DNA of 36,671 nt, from the NCBI GenBank assembly GCA_022566215.1, contig JADFJJ010000009.1:1-36671 (forward strand), in the 5' to 3' direction. This DNA comes from Pseudomonadota bacterium. Its GTDB lineage: Bacteria; Pseudomonadota; Alphaproteobacteria; Sphingomonadales; SMXR01. The position numbers and the translations under genes are program-made. Within the stretch, counting starts at the first letter, position 1, and each line of letters opens with the position of its first letter. Positions 8,382-16,245 of the stretch are shown here, piece by piece. The notes under the pieces are model-generated. The model worked only from the letters and a program-made list of their open reading frames with translations, searched no databases and was not told where the DNA came from.

Positions 8382-10323
8382 GATCACCGCCTTCCTGTTT
8401 TCTGTTTTATTTCTTGGCCTGGCGGTCACCGCCCCCGGCCAGGAACAGGACCCGGCCACGGAAGAGCAAGGACGCCAGGTTTTTTACCTGACCCTTCAGG
8501 GCCGGGACATTACCGTACGTGACGGCGAAACAGCTGAGGAAAGACCGTTTCAACCCGCCACCGGAGGGCCCCTTGAAATCGGGCCCAATCCCTATCTGGA
8601 CCGTGAAACATTCAAGGGCAGAAGTTTCAGGCTGGTACAGCAGGAAGAAAACCTGGGCCCCGGGAAAGAGAAAACCGCAGAGGTTGAGCAAACCGAACTG
8701 GACCCCCTGAATCTTGACGCGATTGGCCTCTTGGCCGCCGGCGGGACCGGTTATCCGATTGATTTGTGGCAGGGATCAGATGTCCGGGAGCTGCTGGTGC
8801 TGATATCCGCCCTGCCCGGTGGCACATCATCGCCCACCGCCAACGCCATCAAGCGCAAGCTGCTCCTCAGTTCCGCCCCGTTCCCGATCACTCCGGAAAG
8901 CGGGGTTGAGATTGAGGATTTGCTGTTCCAGCGCCTCGCCCAGCTATACCGAGCCGGGGACCTGGCATCCCTCTTGAGCCTGTTCGAGCAGATCCCGGCG
9001 GCTGAACGCAGCCCGAGAATCTCACGAATGATGGTCGAGGCCTACCTGCTGGACGGGGATATGGAAAGCGCCTGCACCTTGGCCAAGACCGGCCAGCGCG
9101 AGGAGGGCACCCCGGACTGGCTGAAAATTACCTCGATCTGTTTGGTCCTGGAGGGTGAAGAAGGCCAGGCGCGCTTTAACCTGACCCTGCTGACCGAAAC
9201 CGGGGATATGGATTTTGCTTACCAGAGCCTGTTTGAAGGTGTCGTCAAGCTGGTGAGCGAGCAACGGGGGGAAATATCAACCCTGGCGATGGAGGAGGGG
9301 GATGGCGGCTTTTCAAACTTTTTTTCAGGCCAGTTTTTCCTGCTCTCAGAACTGACGCCGCTGCATGTGGCGATTTTGAAACTGCTGGGCCGGAACGTGG
9401 AGATCGCGCTGGATGAGAATGCCGGGATTTCCAACGTTTTACTTTCCGCCCTGGCCCGCTGGTCGGGATTGACGCTCGAGACCAAGCTGGAGGTGGCCGA
9501 CCAGGCCCTTGCCGGGGGGATTCTGGAAGAGCATTTCTTGAGCACTCTGGTTGGCGCCTACACATTTTCTCTCCAGGACAAGGAAACCGCGTACCTGCTG
9601 GATTATGAAAGCTGGGGGGTGAAAAGTGACGCTCTCTTTTACGCCCTGGCCAAAGAGGCATTTGATTTCGATGCCGCCATCAAGCATATCCGTGAAGGCT
9701 GGGCTCGGGCCCGCTACGGCGGCCGGGCGGCCTTTATAGCCGGGCTCTATATGGACGCGATGGCGGAAATTCCACCCGATCCCGCCTATATTTCCTTTGC
9801 CCCGGATGCCGCCCGTATCGCGCTGCTGACCGGCAACTGGCAAGTGGCGCTTTACTGGTACCAGACCGTCCACGCGCTCGCCTCCACCGGGGATGCCGAA
9901 GCGACCCGGATGCTGGTGGAAATGTGGCCGCTGATGGTGACCATGGATCAAGCCGGGGAAATTCCCTATTCGCCGCAAATTCTGAGGCTTTGGCGAAGAA
10001 GCCTGGAGATCCTGCCAGTGGAGGACCAAGTGGCGCAGACCCAGGTGTTCTACAAGATCCTGGAGGTGCTCGGGCTGCCGGTTCCCGATGATTTGAAATC
10101 AGAGGGTCTTTTGATCCTGGGGGAGACCAGCGGCCCGGAATTTATTGGCGGCGCGTCGCTGGGGGAGACAATCCTGAGGATCCTGACTGTATTTGGCGCC
10201 GCCGGGGCTGAAAAAGCCGCACCGATGACAGTTGCCAACGTTATGTATACGCTGACCGAGGCCGGGCTGGAGGCCGAGGCGCGTCAGCTCGGACTCGAGG
10301 CCCTGCTGGCCAGAGGCTTTTAA
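8362..10323 (+). CDS. Large exported helical-repeat-like protein, function unknown
   Basis: A 653-aa protein with a Sec signal peptide at residues 1-26 (MKNFHSKITAFLFSVLFLGL, cleaved near AVTAPG). It is rich in Leu and Ala with many short amphipathic helices (for example LFQRLAQLYRAGDLASLL and ALYWYQTVHALASTGDAEA), in the style of divergent TPR/Sel1 repeats, but I see no canonical repeat consensus. Positional equivalents between aroK and xerD occur in related alphaproteobacteria and are usually left hypothetical. It overlaps the 43-aa gene by 20 nt and precedes xerD by 21 nt, so the three genes probably share a transcript. A periplasmic or outer-membrane-associated scaffold is inference only. 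Confidence 0.8.
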   Translation: MKNFHSKITAFLFSVLFLGLAVTAPGQEQDPATEEQGRQVFYLTLQGRDITVRDGETAEERPFQPATGGPLEIGPNPYLDRETFKGRSFRLVQQEENLGPGKEKTAEVEQTELDPLNLDAIGLLAAGGTGYPIDLWQGSDVRELLVLISALPGGTSSPTANAIKRKLLLSSAPFPITPESGVEIEDLLFQRLAQLYRAGDLASLLSLFEQIPAAERSPRISRMMVEAYLLDGDMESACTLAKTGQREEGTPDWLKITSICLVLEGEEGQARFNLTLLTETGDMDFAYQSLFEGVVKLVSEQRGEISTLAMEEGDGGFSNFFSGQFFLLSELTPLHVAILKLLGRNVEIALDENAGISNVLLSALARWSGLTLETKLEVADQALAGGILEEHFLSTLVGAYTFSLQDKETAYLLDYESWGVKSDALFYALAKEAFDFDAAIKHIREGWARARYGGRAAFIAGLYMDAMAEIPPDPAYISFAPDAARIALLTGNWQVALYWYQTVHALASTGDAEATRMLVEMWPLMVTMDQAGEIPYSPQILRLWRRSLEILPVEDQVAQTQVFYKILEVLGLPVPDDLKSEGLLILGETSGPEFIGGASLGETILRILTVFGAAGAEKAAPMTVANVMYTLTEAGLEAEARQLGLEALLARGF

Positions 10324-10344
10324 TATTTTTTTTGGAGGCTAGCC

Positions 10345-11274
10345 ACGTTTTCATCAGAGGCAGAAACCCTAAACAGCTTCCTTGAGGTTCTGGCCGCGGA
10401 ACGGGGGGCGGCGCGCAACACCCTCTTGGCTTATGAACGGGATCTCAGGCTCTTTTCCGAATGGCTGGGAAAATCTTATTCCAGCGTGACCCAGGACGAT
10501 CTCAACCGCTATTTCGAAGAGCTGAGCAAACGGCATTTGAGCGCCACCACCGCAGCCCGCAAACTTTCGTCCCTGCGCCAGCTTTACAAGCACCTGTACG
10601 CCGAGGGACTGGTCGCCGAAAACCCTACCGCCCACCTGGAAAATCCCAAACAGCCGAAACCCCTGCCCAAAACCCTGAGTGAAGAAGAGGTCAGCCGTCT
10701 GCTCACCAGCGTCATCGAACGGGCGCGCCAAAAGCCGACCGTGGCCAACCTGCGCAACGTGGCGCTGATCGAGCTGCTGTACGCCACCGGCATGCGCGTC
10801 AGCGAACTGGTCAGCCTCAAGAAAACCGCGTTTGCCGGCGGACGGAGGTTTATCATCGTCAAGGGCAAGGGCGGCAAGGAACGGATGGTCCCGTTAGGAA
10901 AAGTGGCGGTCCGAGCGACCGACCGCTACCTGAAGGCTCTGAAGGCGGCGGGGACCGATAAGGACAGCCCGTGGCTGTTCCCGACCCGCAGCCGTGCGGG
11001 GTACTTAACGCGCGTTCGCGCCTTTCAGCTGGTCAAGGAAGCGGCCGGGCGCGCCGGGCTTGATCCCTCGCGCATTTCCGCCCATGTTCTGCGCCATGCC
11101 TTTGCCACCCATCTGCTGGCCAACGGCGCCGATCTCAGGGCGGTGCAAAAACTGCTCGGCCACTCGGACATCTCAACCACCCAGATTTACACCCATGTGC
11201 TGGAGGAACGCCTGAGGCGCCTGGTCAGTGAAAAACACCCTTTGAGCCGGAAAAAACTCTCCAATAAGCCGTAA
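10345..11274 (+). CDS. xerD: Tyrosine recombinase XerD, apparent ACG start
   Basis: Site-specific recombinase that resolves chromosome dimers at dif with XerC and FtsK. The frame holds all catalytic residues: Arg151 (TGMRVSEL), Lys175 (GKGGKER), His247 and Arg250 (HVLRHAFA), His273 (LLGHSD) and nucleophile Tyr282 (QIYTHV). The N-terminal core-binding domain (LNSFLEVLAAERGAARNTL) is encoded upstream of the first conventional start, TTG at 10426. Between the previous stop (TAA 10321-10323, same frame) and 10426 the only near-start codons are ACG at 10345 and CTG at 10390. GGAGG (10334-10338) lies 6 nt before that ACG, so translation very likely begins there, giving 309 aa, normal for XerD. The alternative is a T-to-C assembly error or a local mutation. 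Confidence 0.9.
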   Translation, partial: TFSSEAETLNSFLEVLAAERGAARNTLLAYERDLRLFSEWLGKSYSSVTQDDLNRYFEELSKRHLSATTAARKLSSLRQLYKHLYAEGLVAENPTAHLENPKQPKPLPKTLSEEEVSRLLTSVIERARQKPTVANLRNVALIELLYATGMRVSELVSLKKTAFAGGRRFIIVKGKGGKERMVPLGKVAVRATDRYLKALKAAGTDKDSPWLFPTRSRAGYLTRVRAFQLVKEAAGRAGLDPSRISAHVLRHAFATHLLANGADLRAVQKLLGHSDISTTQIYTHVLEERLRRLVSEKHPLSRKKLSNKP

Positions 11275-11341
11275 TCGGCGCACTCTCCCCGATATTAAAT
11301 CCACGTCCACGTTCCCTTTCAAGTTGGTTTGCGCTAAGGTG

Positions 11342-11370
11342 TTGACATCTAGAGTGATCTGCGGGATTTT
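11342..11370 (+). promoter_or_regulatory. Candidate promoter of accA
   Basis: A perfect -35 TTGACA (11342-11347) is followed 17 bp later by GATTTT (11365-11370), a poor -10. A transcript from here would carry a leader of about 37 nt. The weak -10 keeps this tentative. Confidence 0.3.
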
Positions 11371-11413
11371 ACTCCCCCTCAGAAGTGGGCAAAAGAGTAG
11401 CGGGAAAACATTC

Positions 11414-12373
11414 ATGATCACGTTTCTTGATTTTGAGAAACCGATTGCCGAGCTTGAGGGGAAAATCCGCGAGCTCAAGCAAATCGCCAGCGGCGAAGGG
11501 GCGCTCAACATCACCGATGAAGTCGGCCAGCTTGAAGGCAAGCTGGACAAAATGTTGCGTGAAACCTACCGCAAGCTCGACCCATGGCAAAAAATTCAGG
11601 TCGCGCGCCATCCCGAACGCCCCCACTTCAAGGATTACATCGAAGCGCTGATCGAAGACTTCACGCCGCTGGCCGGGGACCGCAGCTTTGGCGAGGACAA
11701 CGCGATTGTCGGCGGGCTGGGCCGGTTCCATGGCCGGCCGGTGGTCATCATGGGTCACGAAAAGGGCTACGACACCGAAACCAGGCTCAAGCACAATTTC
11801 GGCATGGCCCGGCCGGAGGGCTACCGGAAAACGGTCCGGTTGATGAAGCTGGCCGACAAGTTCGGCCTGCCGGTGATAACCCTGGTGGATACCTCCGGCG
11901 CCTATCCCGGGATCGGCGCCGAAGAGCGCGGTCAGGCCGAGGCGATCGCCCGCTCGGTTGAAACCTGCCTCAATATTTCAGTTCCGCTGATCAGCTGCAT
12001 TGTCGGCGAGGGCGGGTCCGGCGGGGCCTTGGCGCTGGCGGTCGGCAACAAGATTTTGATGTTCCAGCATGCCATCTATTCGGTCATCTCGCCCGAGGGT
12101 TGCGCCTCGATTTTGTGGCGCACCGCCGACAAGGCTAAAGACGCCGCCCGCGCCCTCAAGATCACCGCCAGCGACCTGATCGAGATGAAGATTATCGATG
12201 AGATCATTCCCGAGCCCCTGGGCGGTGCCCACCGTGATCCGGAAGCGGCCTTCGCCGCCCTCGATCAGGCCATAAAAAGAGCGCTTGATGATCTGATCTC
12301 CCTGCCGCCGGAAAAATTAAAGGCTCTCCGGCGGAAGAAATTCCTCAACATGGGATCACCCGGCGCCGCTTAA
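11414..12373 (+). CDS. accA: Acetyl-CoA carboxylase carboxyltransferase subunit alpha
   Basis: Alpha subunit of the AccA2D2 carboxyltransferase, which moves the carboxyl group from carboxybiotin to acetyl-CoA to make malonyl-CoA for fatty acid synthesis. From ATG 11414 the product is 319 aa, beginning MITFLDFEKPIAELEGKI, with the crotonase-fold core FGMARPEGYRKTVRLMKLAD, TLVDTSGAYPGIGAEERGQA and GEGGSGGALALAVGN. An upstream in-frame start at 11324 would add 30 residues unlike the family, so 11414 was chosen; a GGGA lies about 8 nt before it. The xerD-accA order is seen in other alphaproteobacteria. Confidence 0.96.
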   Translation: MITFLDFEKPIAELEGKIRELKQIASGEGALNITDEVGQLEGKLDKMLRETYRKLDPWQKIQVARHPERPHFKDYIEALIEDFTPLAGDRSFGEDNAIVGGLGRFHGRPVVIMGHEKGYDTETRLKHNFGMARPEGYRKTVRLMKLADKFGLPVITLVDTSGAYPGIGAEERGQAEAIARSVETCLNISVPLISCIVGEGGSGGALALAVGNKILMFQHAIYSVISPEGCASILWRTADKAKDAARALKITASDLIEMKIIDEIIPEPLGGAHRDPEAAFAALDQAIKRALDDLISLPPEKLKALRRKKFLNMGSPGAA

Positions 12374-12524
12374 AATTCCGGGAGCCACCTGCCCGCTTTT
12401 CCACCCTTTTACCTAACCTCTGGAATTCAATGAGTTTTTTGCCTACGGCGGCAATGATATGCACAAACTTTCCACATGGTTTTGCACCGCTGGGGTGATT
12501 TTGCCCACAAATTTATCCCCAGAA

Positions 12525-12539
12525 CCACTATATCTGGGG
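12525..12539 (+). promoter_or_regulatory. Candidate NrdR-box-like site upstream of nrdAB
   Basis: CCACTATATCTGGGG contains a core close to the NrdR consensus (CwATATaTwG-like; 8 of 10 positions). It sits 27 bp upstream of the -35 hexamer of nrdA. It also overlaps a 7-bp inverted repeat, CCCCAGA (12517-12523) and TCTGGGG (12533-12539). NrdR boxes normally come in pairs, and I see no convincing second box, so this remains a candidate. Confidence 0.4.
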
Positions 12540-12565
12540 GGTCAGAATTTATTTCATACTTTATC

Positions 12566-12595
12566 TTGACTGTTCGGAGAAAACGTCTGCATACT
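12566..12595 (+). promoter_or_regulatory. Probable promoter of nrdAB
   Basis: TTGACT (12566-12571) and CATACT (12590-12595) are separated by 18 bp. Predicted transcription starts near 12602, giving an untranslated leader of about 200 nt before the GTG at 12802. The leader holds short hairpins (AGGC/GCCT around 12641-12650; CCTGA/TCAGG around 12671-12685) and a repeated GCCTGAAAA. No gene is seen in the 12374-12801 gap. Confidence 0.5.
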
Positions 12596-12801
12596 GTTCC
12601 CCACGTTTGCTTGCTCCTTTACGGGGTTGGGGGCATAAGGCAAAAAGCCTGAAAACGCACAATAATTTGCCTGAAAATATCAGGATTTTCGGCGGATTTT
12701 GAATGGAATATTGCCGGGTGAGAATATGCGGCAGGACGGGGTTGAGAGTCAGTTCAAAGGCAAACACCTCCAAAAGCCCAGGCAAAAAAAGGGGATGGAA
12801 C

Positions 12802-14709
12802 GTGCAGAAAGAGATGGCAGGGCAGGTGTTTGAAGTTACCCATATAGAAGGCGGCTCAGCAGTAAAAATCGACCGCTCACGCGATAAATTCCTGACCAAA
12901 TTCGGGAAAGAAACCTTAACAGACCGTTATTTAATGCCGGGCGAAAGTTATCAGGACCTGTTTGCCCGGGTCGCCAGTTTCTACGGTGATAATACCGGCC
13001 ACGCCCAGCGTATTTACGATTATATCTCCAAGCTGTGGTTTATGCCGGCCACCCCAATCCTTTCCAACGGCGGCACCAAACGCGGCCTGCCAATCTCGTG
13101 TTTTTTGAACGAAGCCAATGACACCTTGAGCTCGATCGTCGAGTTGTGGACTGAAAATGTTTGGCTGGCGGCCCGGGGCGGGGGCATCGGAAGCTATTGG
13201 GGAAACCTGCGCTCGATCGGCGAAAAGGTTGGCGCCAACGGAAAAACCTCCGGCATTATTCCGTTTGTCAGGGTCATGGACAGCCTGACGCTGGCGATCA
13301 GCCAGGGGTCCCTGAGGCGTGGCTCGGCGGCAGTGTATTTGCCGGTCAGCCATCCGGAAATTGAGGAGTTTTGTGAAATCAGGCGGCCCACCGGCGGTGA
13401 TCCCAACCGCAAGACCCCCAACCTGCACCATGGGGTTTTGATCCCGGACGCCTTTATGCGGGCGGTCGAAGCGGATGAAAAATGGGCGCTGTTGTCGCCC
13501 AAGGACAATCATGTGATACGCCGGATTTCCGCGCGCCTGCTGTGGATCCGGCTGTTGACCTCCAGGGTGGAAACCGGCGAGCCGTATCTGATTTTTTCCG
13601 ATACTGTCAACCGCCAGATCCCGGAACATCACAAACTAACCGGGCTTACGGTCAAGACCTCGAATCTTTGTTCTGAAATTACCCTGCCGACCGGCACCGA
13701 TCACCTTGGCAACGACCGGACCGCGGTGTGCTGCCTGTCGTCCCTCAATCTTGACCATTACCAGGAATGGGTAAAGGACGAGCAGTTTATCGAGGACATC
13801 ATGCGTTTCCTCGACAACGTCCTGCAGGACTTTATCGACCGCGCGCCGGAGGAAATGGCCAAAGCGAAATATTCCGCCACCCGTGAGCGCAGCGTCGGCC
13901 TCGGTGTGATGGGGCTGCACTCGTTCCTGCAAGCTCACAACGTGCCGATCGAATCGGTCATGGCCAAAGTCTGGAACAGGAAAATTTTCACCCACATCAA
14001 GGAACAGGCGGACGCCGCTTCCCAAACCCTGGCGGAAGAGCGCGGCGCCTGTCCCGATGCCGCCGATTTCGGCATCATGGAGCGCTTTTCCAACAAGACT
14101 GCGGTTGCCCCGACCGCCTCGATCTCGATCATCTGCGGCGGCGCCAGCCCGGGGATCGAGCCGATTGCCGGCAATTCCTATGTTCATAAAACGCTTTCCG
14201 GCTCGTTCAATGTGCGCAACAGCATTCTGGAAAAACTGCTGGAAGAAAAAGGACAGAACAACGAGGAAGTGTGGTCCTCGATCACCACCCGGGAGGGATC
14301 GGTTCAGCATCTGGAGTTCCTGTCGGACCATGAAAAGGATGTCTTCAAGACCGCGTTCGAGATTGACCAGCGCTGGCTGATCGACCTGGCTGCCGACCGT
14401 ACCCCGATGATCGACCAATCGCAAAGCCTGAACATTTTTATTCCCGCCGACATCCACAAGCGCGATTTGCACCGGCTGCATTTCGACGCCTGGAAAAAAG
14501 GCGTGAAAACCCTTTATTACTGCCGCTCCAAGTCGATCCAGCGGGCGGAGGTTGTGAACCATGCCGAAAACGGGGTGAAAAATATCGCCGCGGCTGGCAA
14601 CGGCATTGGCGTCCCCAAGCCCGACGATATCCAAATCCCGATGATGGCGGCGCCGGATAATCCGGACCAGGAAGAGGACCAGTACGAAGAGTGTCTGGTG
14701 TGTCAATAG
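12802..14709 (+). CDS. nrdA: Class I ribonucleotide reductase, large subunit (no ATP cone)
   Basis: Catalytic subunit reducing ribonucleoside diphosphates to deoxyribonucleotides. The GTG at 12802 is preceded by GGGGA with a 6-nt spacer, giving 635 aa; the in-frame ATG at 12703 would add 33 low-complexity residues and is unlikely, while ATG 12814 is a near alternative. Visible residues are the redox pair Cys100 (PISCFL) and Cys310 or Cys311 (AVCCLSSLNL), the active-site triad Asn288, Cys290 and Glu292 (SNLCSEI), and the C-terminal swinging-arm pair Cys631/Cys634 (CLVC). The N-terminal ATP-cone of E. coli NrdA is absent: the protein opens directly into the 10-stranded barrel domain (KFGKETLTDRYLMPGESYQD), as I recall for Rickettsia-type enzymes. 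nrdB follows after 6 nt. Confidence 0.95.
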   Translation: MQKEMAGQVFEVTHIEGGSAVKIDRSRDKFLTKFGKETLTDRYLMPGESYQDLFARVASFYGDNTGHAQRIYDYISKLWFMPATPILSNGGTKRGLPISCFLNEANDTLSSIVELWTENVWLAARGGGIGSYWGNLRSIGEKVGANGKTSGIIPFVRVMDSLTLAISQGSLRRGSAAVYLPVSHPEIEEFCEIRRPTGGDPNRKTPNLHHGVLIPDAFMRAVEADEKWALLSPKDNHVIRRISARLLWIRLLTSRVETGEPYLIFSDTVNRQIPEHHKLTGLTVKTSNLCSEITLPTGTDHLGNDRTAVCCLSSLNLDHYQEWVKDEQFIEDIMRFLDNVLQDFIDRAPEEMAKAKYSATRERSVGLGVMGLHSFLQAHNVPIESVMAKVWNRKIFTHIKEQADAASQTLAEERGACPDAADFGIMERFSNKTAVAPTASISIICGGASPGIEPIAGNSYVHKTLSGSFNVRNSILEKLLEEKGQNNEEVWSSITTREGSVQHLEFLSDHEKDVFKTAFEIDQRWLIDLAADRTPMIDQSQSLNIFIPADIHKRDLHRLHFDAWKKGVKTLYYCRSKSIQRAEVVNHAENGVKNIAAAGNGIGVPKPDDIQIPMMAAPDNPDQEEDQYEECLVCQ

Positions 14710-14715
14710 AGGACT

Positions 14716-15726
14716 ATGGAAGCTAAGGCAAAGATCAAGGATCAGGCAATGGGTGCGGTAGCAGTAGCAAATCTGATGACCGATAATGTGGTTTACAAGC
14801 CCTTCCGCTACCCCTGGGCCTACCAGGCGTGGCTGACCCAGCAGCGTATCCACTGGCTGCCCGAGGAAGTGCCGCTGGCCGATGACGTCAAGGATTGGCG
14901 CAACAAGCTGACCAAAGAAGAGCGCAACTTGCTGACCCAGATTTTCCGTTTTTTCACGCAAGCCGATATCGAGGTCAACAACTGCTACATGCAGCACTAC
15001 ACCAGGGTTTTCAAGCCGACCGAAGTGAAGATGATGCTGGCCGCCTTCTCGAACATCGAGACCATACACATTGCCGCCTATTCGTACCTGCTGGACACTC
15101 TCGGCATGCCCGAGAGTGAATATTCCGCGTTCCTGAAATACAAGGAAATGAAAGACAAGTACGATTACATGCAGCAGTTCAATGTCGATACAAAGCCCGA
15201 TATCGCCAAAACACTGGCGGTCTTCGGCGCCTTTACCGAGGGCCTGCAGCTATTTGCCTCCTTCGCCATGCTATTGAACTTCCCGCGCTTTAACAAAATG
15301 AAGGGCATGGGCCAGATCGTCTCGTGGTCGGTTCGGGATGAAACCCTGCATTGCCAAAGCATCATCAAACTGTTCCGCACCTTTTGTCATGAAAACCCGG
15401 AGATTTGGACCGAAGCGTTTCAGCAGGAACTTTATGCCGCGTGCGAGACCATCGTCAGCCACGAGGACGCCTTCATTGACCTGGCGTTCGAGATGGGTCC
15501 GGTTGAGGGGTTGGCGCCCGGGGAGATTAAAAGCTACATTCGCTATATCGCCGACCGCAGACTTTTGCAGCTGGGCCTGCAGCCGATCTACAGATTAGAG
15601 AAAAATCCGCTGCCATGGCTCGACGCGATGCTGAATGCGGTCGAGCACACCAACTTTTTTGAAAACCGGGCAACCGAATATTCAAAGGCCGCGACTCAAG
15701 GGTCTTGGGAGGAAGCCTTCGATTAA
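14716..15726 (+). CDS. nrdB: Class I ribonucleotide reductase, small (radical) subunit
   Basis: Ferritin-like subunit that carries the di-iron tyrosyl radical used by NrdA. The 336-aa product contains metal ligands Asp84, Glu115, His118, Glu175, Glu209 and His212 and the radical Tyr122 (IETIHIAAY), so it looks like a classical Fe-Tyr subunit. The first four fall at the same numbers as in the E. coli protein. The start at 14716 has AGAGGA only 2 nt upstream; ATG 14749 (MGAVAVANLMTDN) has AAGGA at a better distance, so the true N-terminus may be 11 residues shorter. There is no N-terminal ATP cone. Two tandem terminators follow, ending the nrdAB operon. Confidence 0.96.
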   Translation: MEAKAKIKDQAMGAVAVANLMTDNVVYKPFRYPWAYQAWLTQQRIHWLPEEVPLADDVKDWRNKLTKEERNLLTQIFRFFTQADIEVNNCYMQHYTRVFKPTEVKMMLAAFSNIETIHIAAYSYLLDTLGMPESEYSAFLKYKEMKDKYDYMQQFNVDTKPDIAKTLAVFGAFTEGLQLFASFAMLLNFPRFNKMKGMGQIVSWSVRDETLHCQSIIKLFRTFCHENPEIWTEAFQQELYAACETIVSHEDAFIDLAFEMGPVEGLAPGEIKSYIRYIADRRLLQLGLQPIYRLEKNPLPWLDAMLNAVEHTNFFENRATEYSKAATQGSWEEAFD

Positions 15727-15756
15727 TCCAGCTAAAAAAAACATAGTTCTTCCTCT

Positions 15757-15827
15757 GCGGGGAAATCCTTTCTGCCTTGCTAGCCGTCTGAATACGTTCA
15801 AAAAAGGGTTTCCCCGCTCTTTTTTTT
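15757..15827 (+). terminator. Rho-independent terminator of nrdAB (first of two)
   Basis: A 12-bp stem with one G-U pair is formed by GCGGGGAAATCC (15757-15768) and GGGTTTCCCCGC (15806-15817), followed at once by TCTTTTTTTT. The loop is unusually long, 37 nt. It begins 30 nt after the nrdB stop. Confidence 0.8.
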
Positions 15828-15843
15828 CCAGAGGGAATAAAGC

Positions 15844-15882
15844 AAGAGGCGTTCCGGGGGATGGAACGCCTCTTTATATTTG
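15844..15882 (+). terminator. Second tandem terminator after nrdAB, possibly bidirectional
   Basis: A perfect 12-bp stem (AAGAGGCGTTCC 15844-15855; GGAACGCCTCTT 15863-15874) with a 7-nt loop is followed by TTATATTT. On the minus strand the same hairpin is followed by GCTTTATT and could also end transcription of the 46-aa gene. Confidence 0.7.
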
Positions 15883-15924
15883 GGACGATAAGTTGAGGGG
15901 CAGGGGTGGGCCCCTCAATGGGAA

Positions 15925-16065
15925 TTAAACATGCGTCCCGTTTCGAACCACACTGATGCGGGGGAAAATTTTCCCGGAAACGGTCATGCCGATTGCCCTG
16001 ACTTGAGGGAGAGAGGAAACAGAGAGAGTCATTAAAAGGGCAAGAAACAATCCAATTTCGGGCAT
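15925..16065 (-). CDS. 46-aa exported peptide, function unknown
   Basis: A small gene between nrdB and the 219-aa exported protein. The ATG at 16065 is preceded by a strong GGAGG with a 10-nt AT-rich spacer. The product starts MPEIGLFLALLMTLSVSSLP and then QVRA, a plausible Sec signal peptide of about 24 residues. It leaves a short basic mature peptide (IGMTVSGKIFPRISVVRNGT then HV) with no cysteine. The stop is TAA at 15927-15925. Upstream lies a promoter module matching that of the 219-aa exported protein (16103-16157), and a GC hairpin (TTGAGGGG/CCCCTCAA, 15893-15918) lies just downstream. I recognise no family. A real gene is supported by the start context, the export signal and the shared promoter. 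Confidence 0.6.
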   Translation of the reverse strand: MPEIGLFLALLMTLSVSSLPQVRAIGMTVSGKIFPRISVVRNGTHV

Positions 16066-16102
16066 TATTATTTTTCCTCCTCAACTGTGATGATTCGTCC
16101 TC

Positions 16103-16157
16103 AATTTACCAAAGTCACCCTGAACCGAAACTGAGCAAGCTGTTCATGTCCGGTTCA
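16103..16157 (-). promoter_or_regulatory. Shared promoter/operator module, copy A (46-aa peptide gene)
   Basis: Read on the + strand, CTGAAC (16120-16125) and CTGAGC (16131-16136) are direct half-sites 11 bp apart, then TTCA (16143-16146) and GGTTCA (16152-16157) form an inverted pair also 11 bp apart. A -10-like TAAATT (minus strand, 16108-16103) sits about 38 nt before the ATG. The same arrangement, ungapped, is found at 16942-16996. The 11-bp period on one DNA face resembles operators of OmpR/PhoB-family regulators. Confidence 0.65.
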
Positions 16158-16181
16158 TGTAAAGGACGGGGTTTTATGATG

Positions 16182-16212
16182 AAAAAAACGGGGCCTCTTT
16201 CAAGAGGCCCCG
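16182..16212 (-). terminator. Rho-independent terminator of the 219-aa exported protein
   Basis: On the minus strand an 11-bp GC-rich stem (16212-16202 pairing with 16199-16189) with a minimal loop is followed by seven T residues (16188-16182). It lies 34 nt after the stop of the 219-aa gene and insulates it from the downstream 46-aa peptide gene. Confidence 0.85.
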
Positions 16213-16245
16213 GTTGTGGGCGGTGGTCAGGAGAAGACCCCGCCC

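Noticed and set aside
12602-12801. Cobalamin riboswitch in the nrdA leader
   Set aside because: The long leader and nearby cobST suggested it, but I could not find a B12-box-like sequence, and nrdAB encodes a B12-independent class I enzyme.
13636-15069. 477-aa open frame on the minus strand opposite nrdA and nrdB
   Set aside because: It lies fully antisense to two well-supported genes, has no recognisable motif or ribosome site, and arises from GC-rich codon bias in the opposite frame.
15527-16084. 185-aa open frame on the minus strand overlapping the nrdB end and its terminators
   Set aside because: It runs through two strong terminators and into nrdB, has no ribosome site, and covers the better supported 46-aa gene in another frame.
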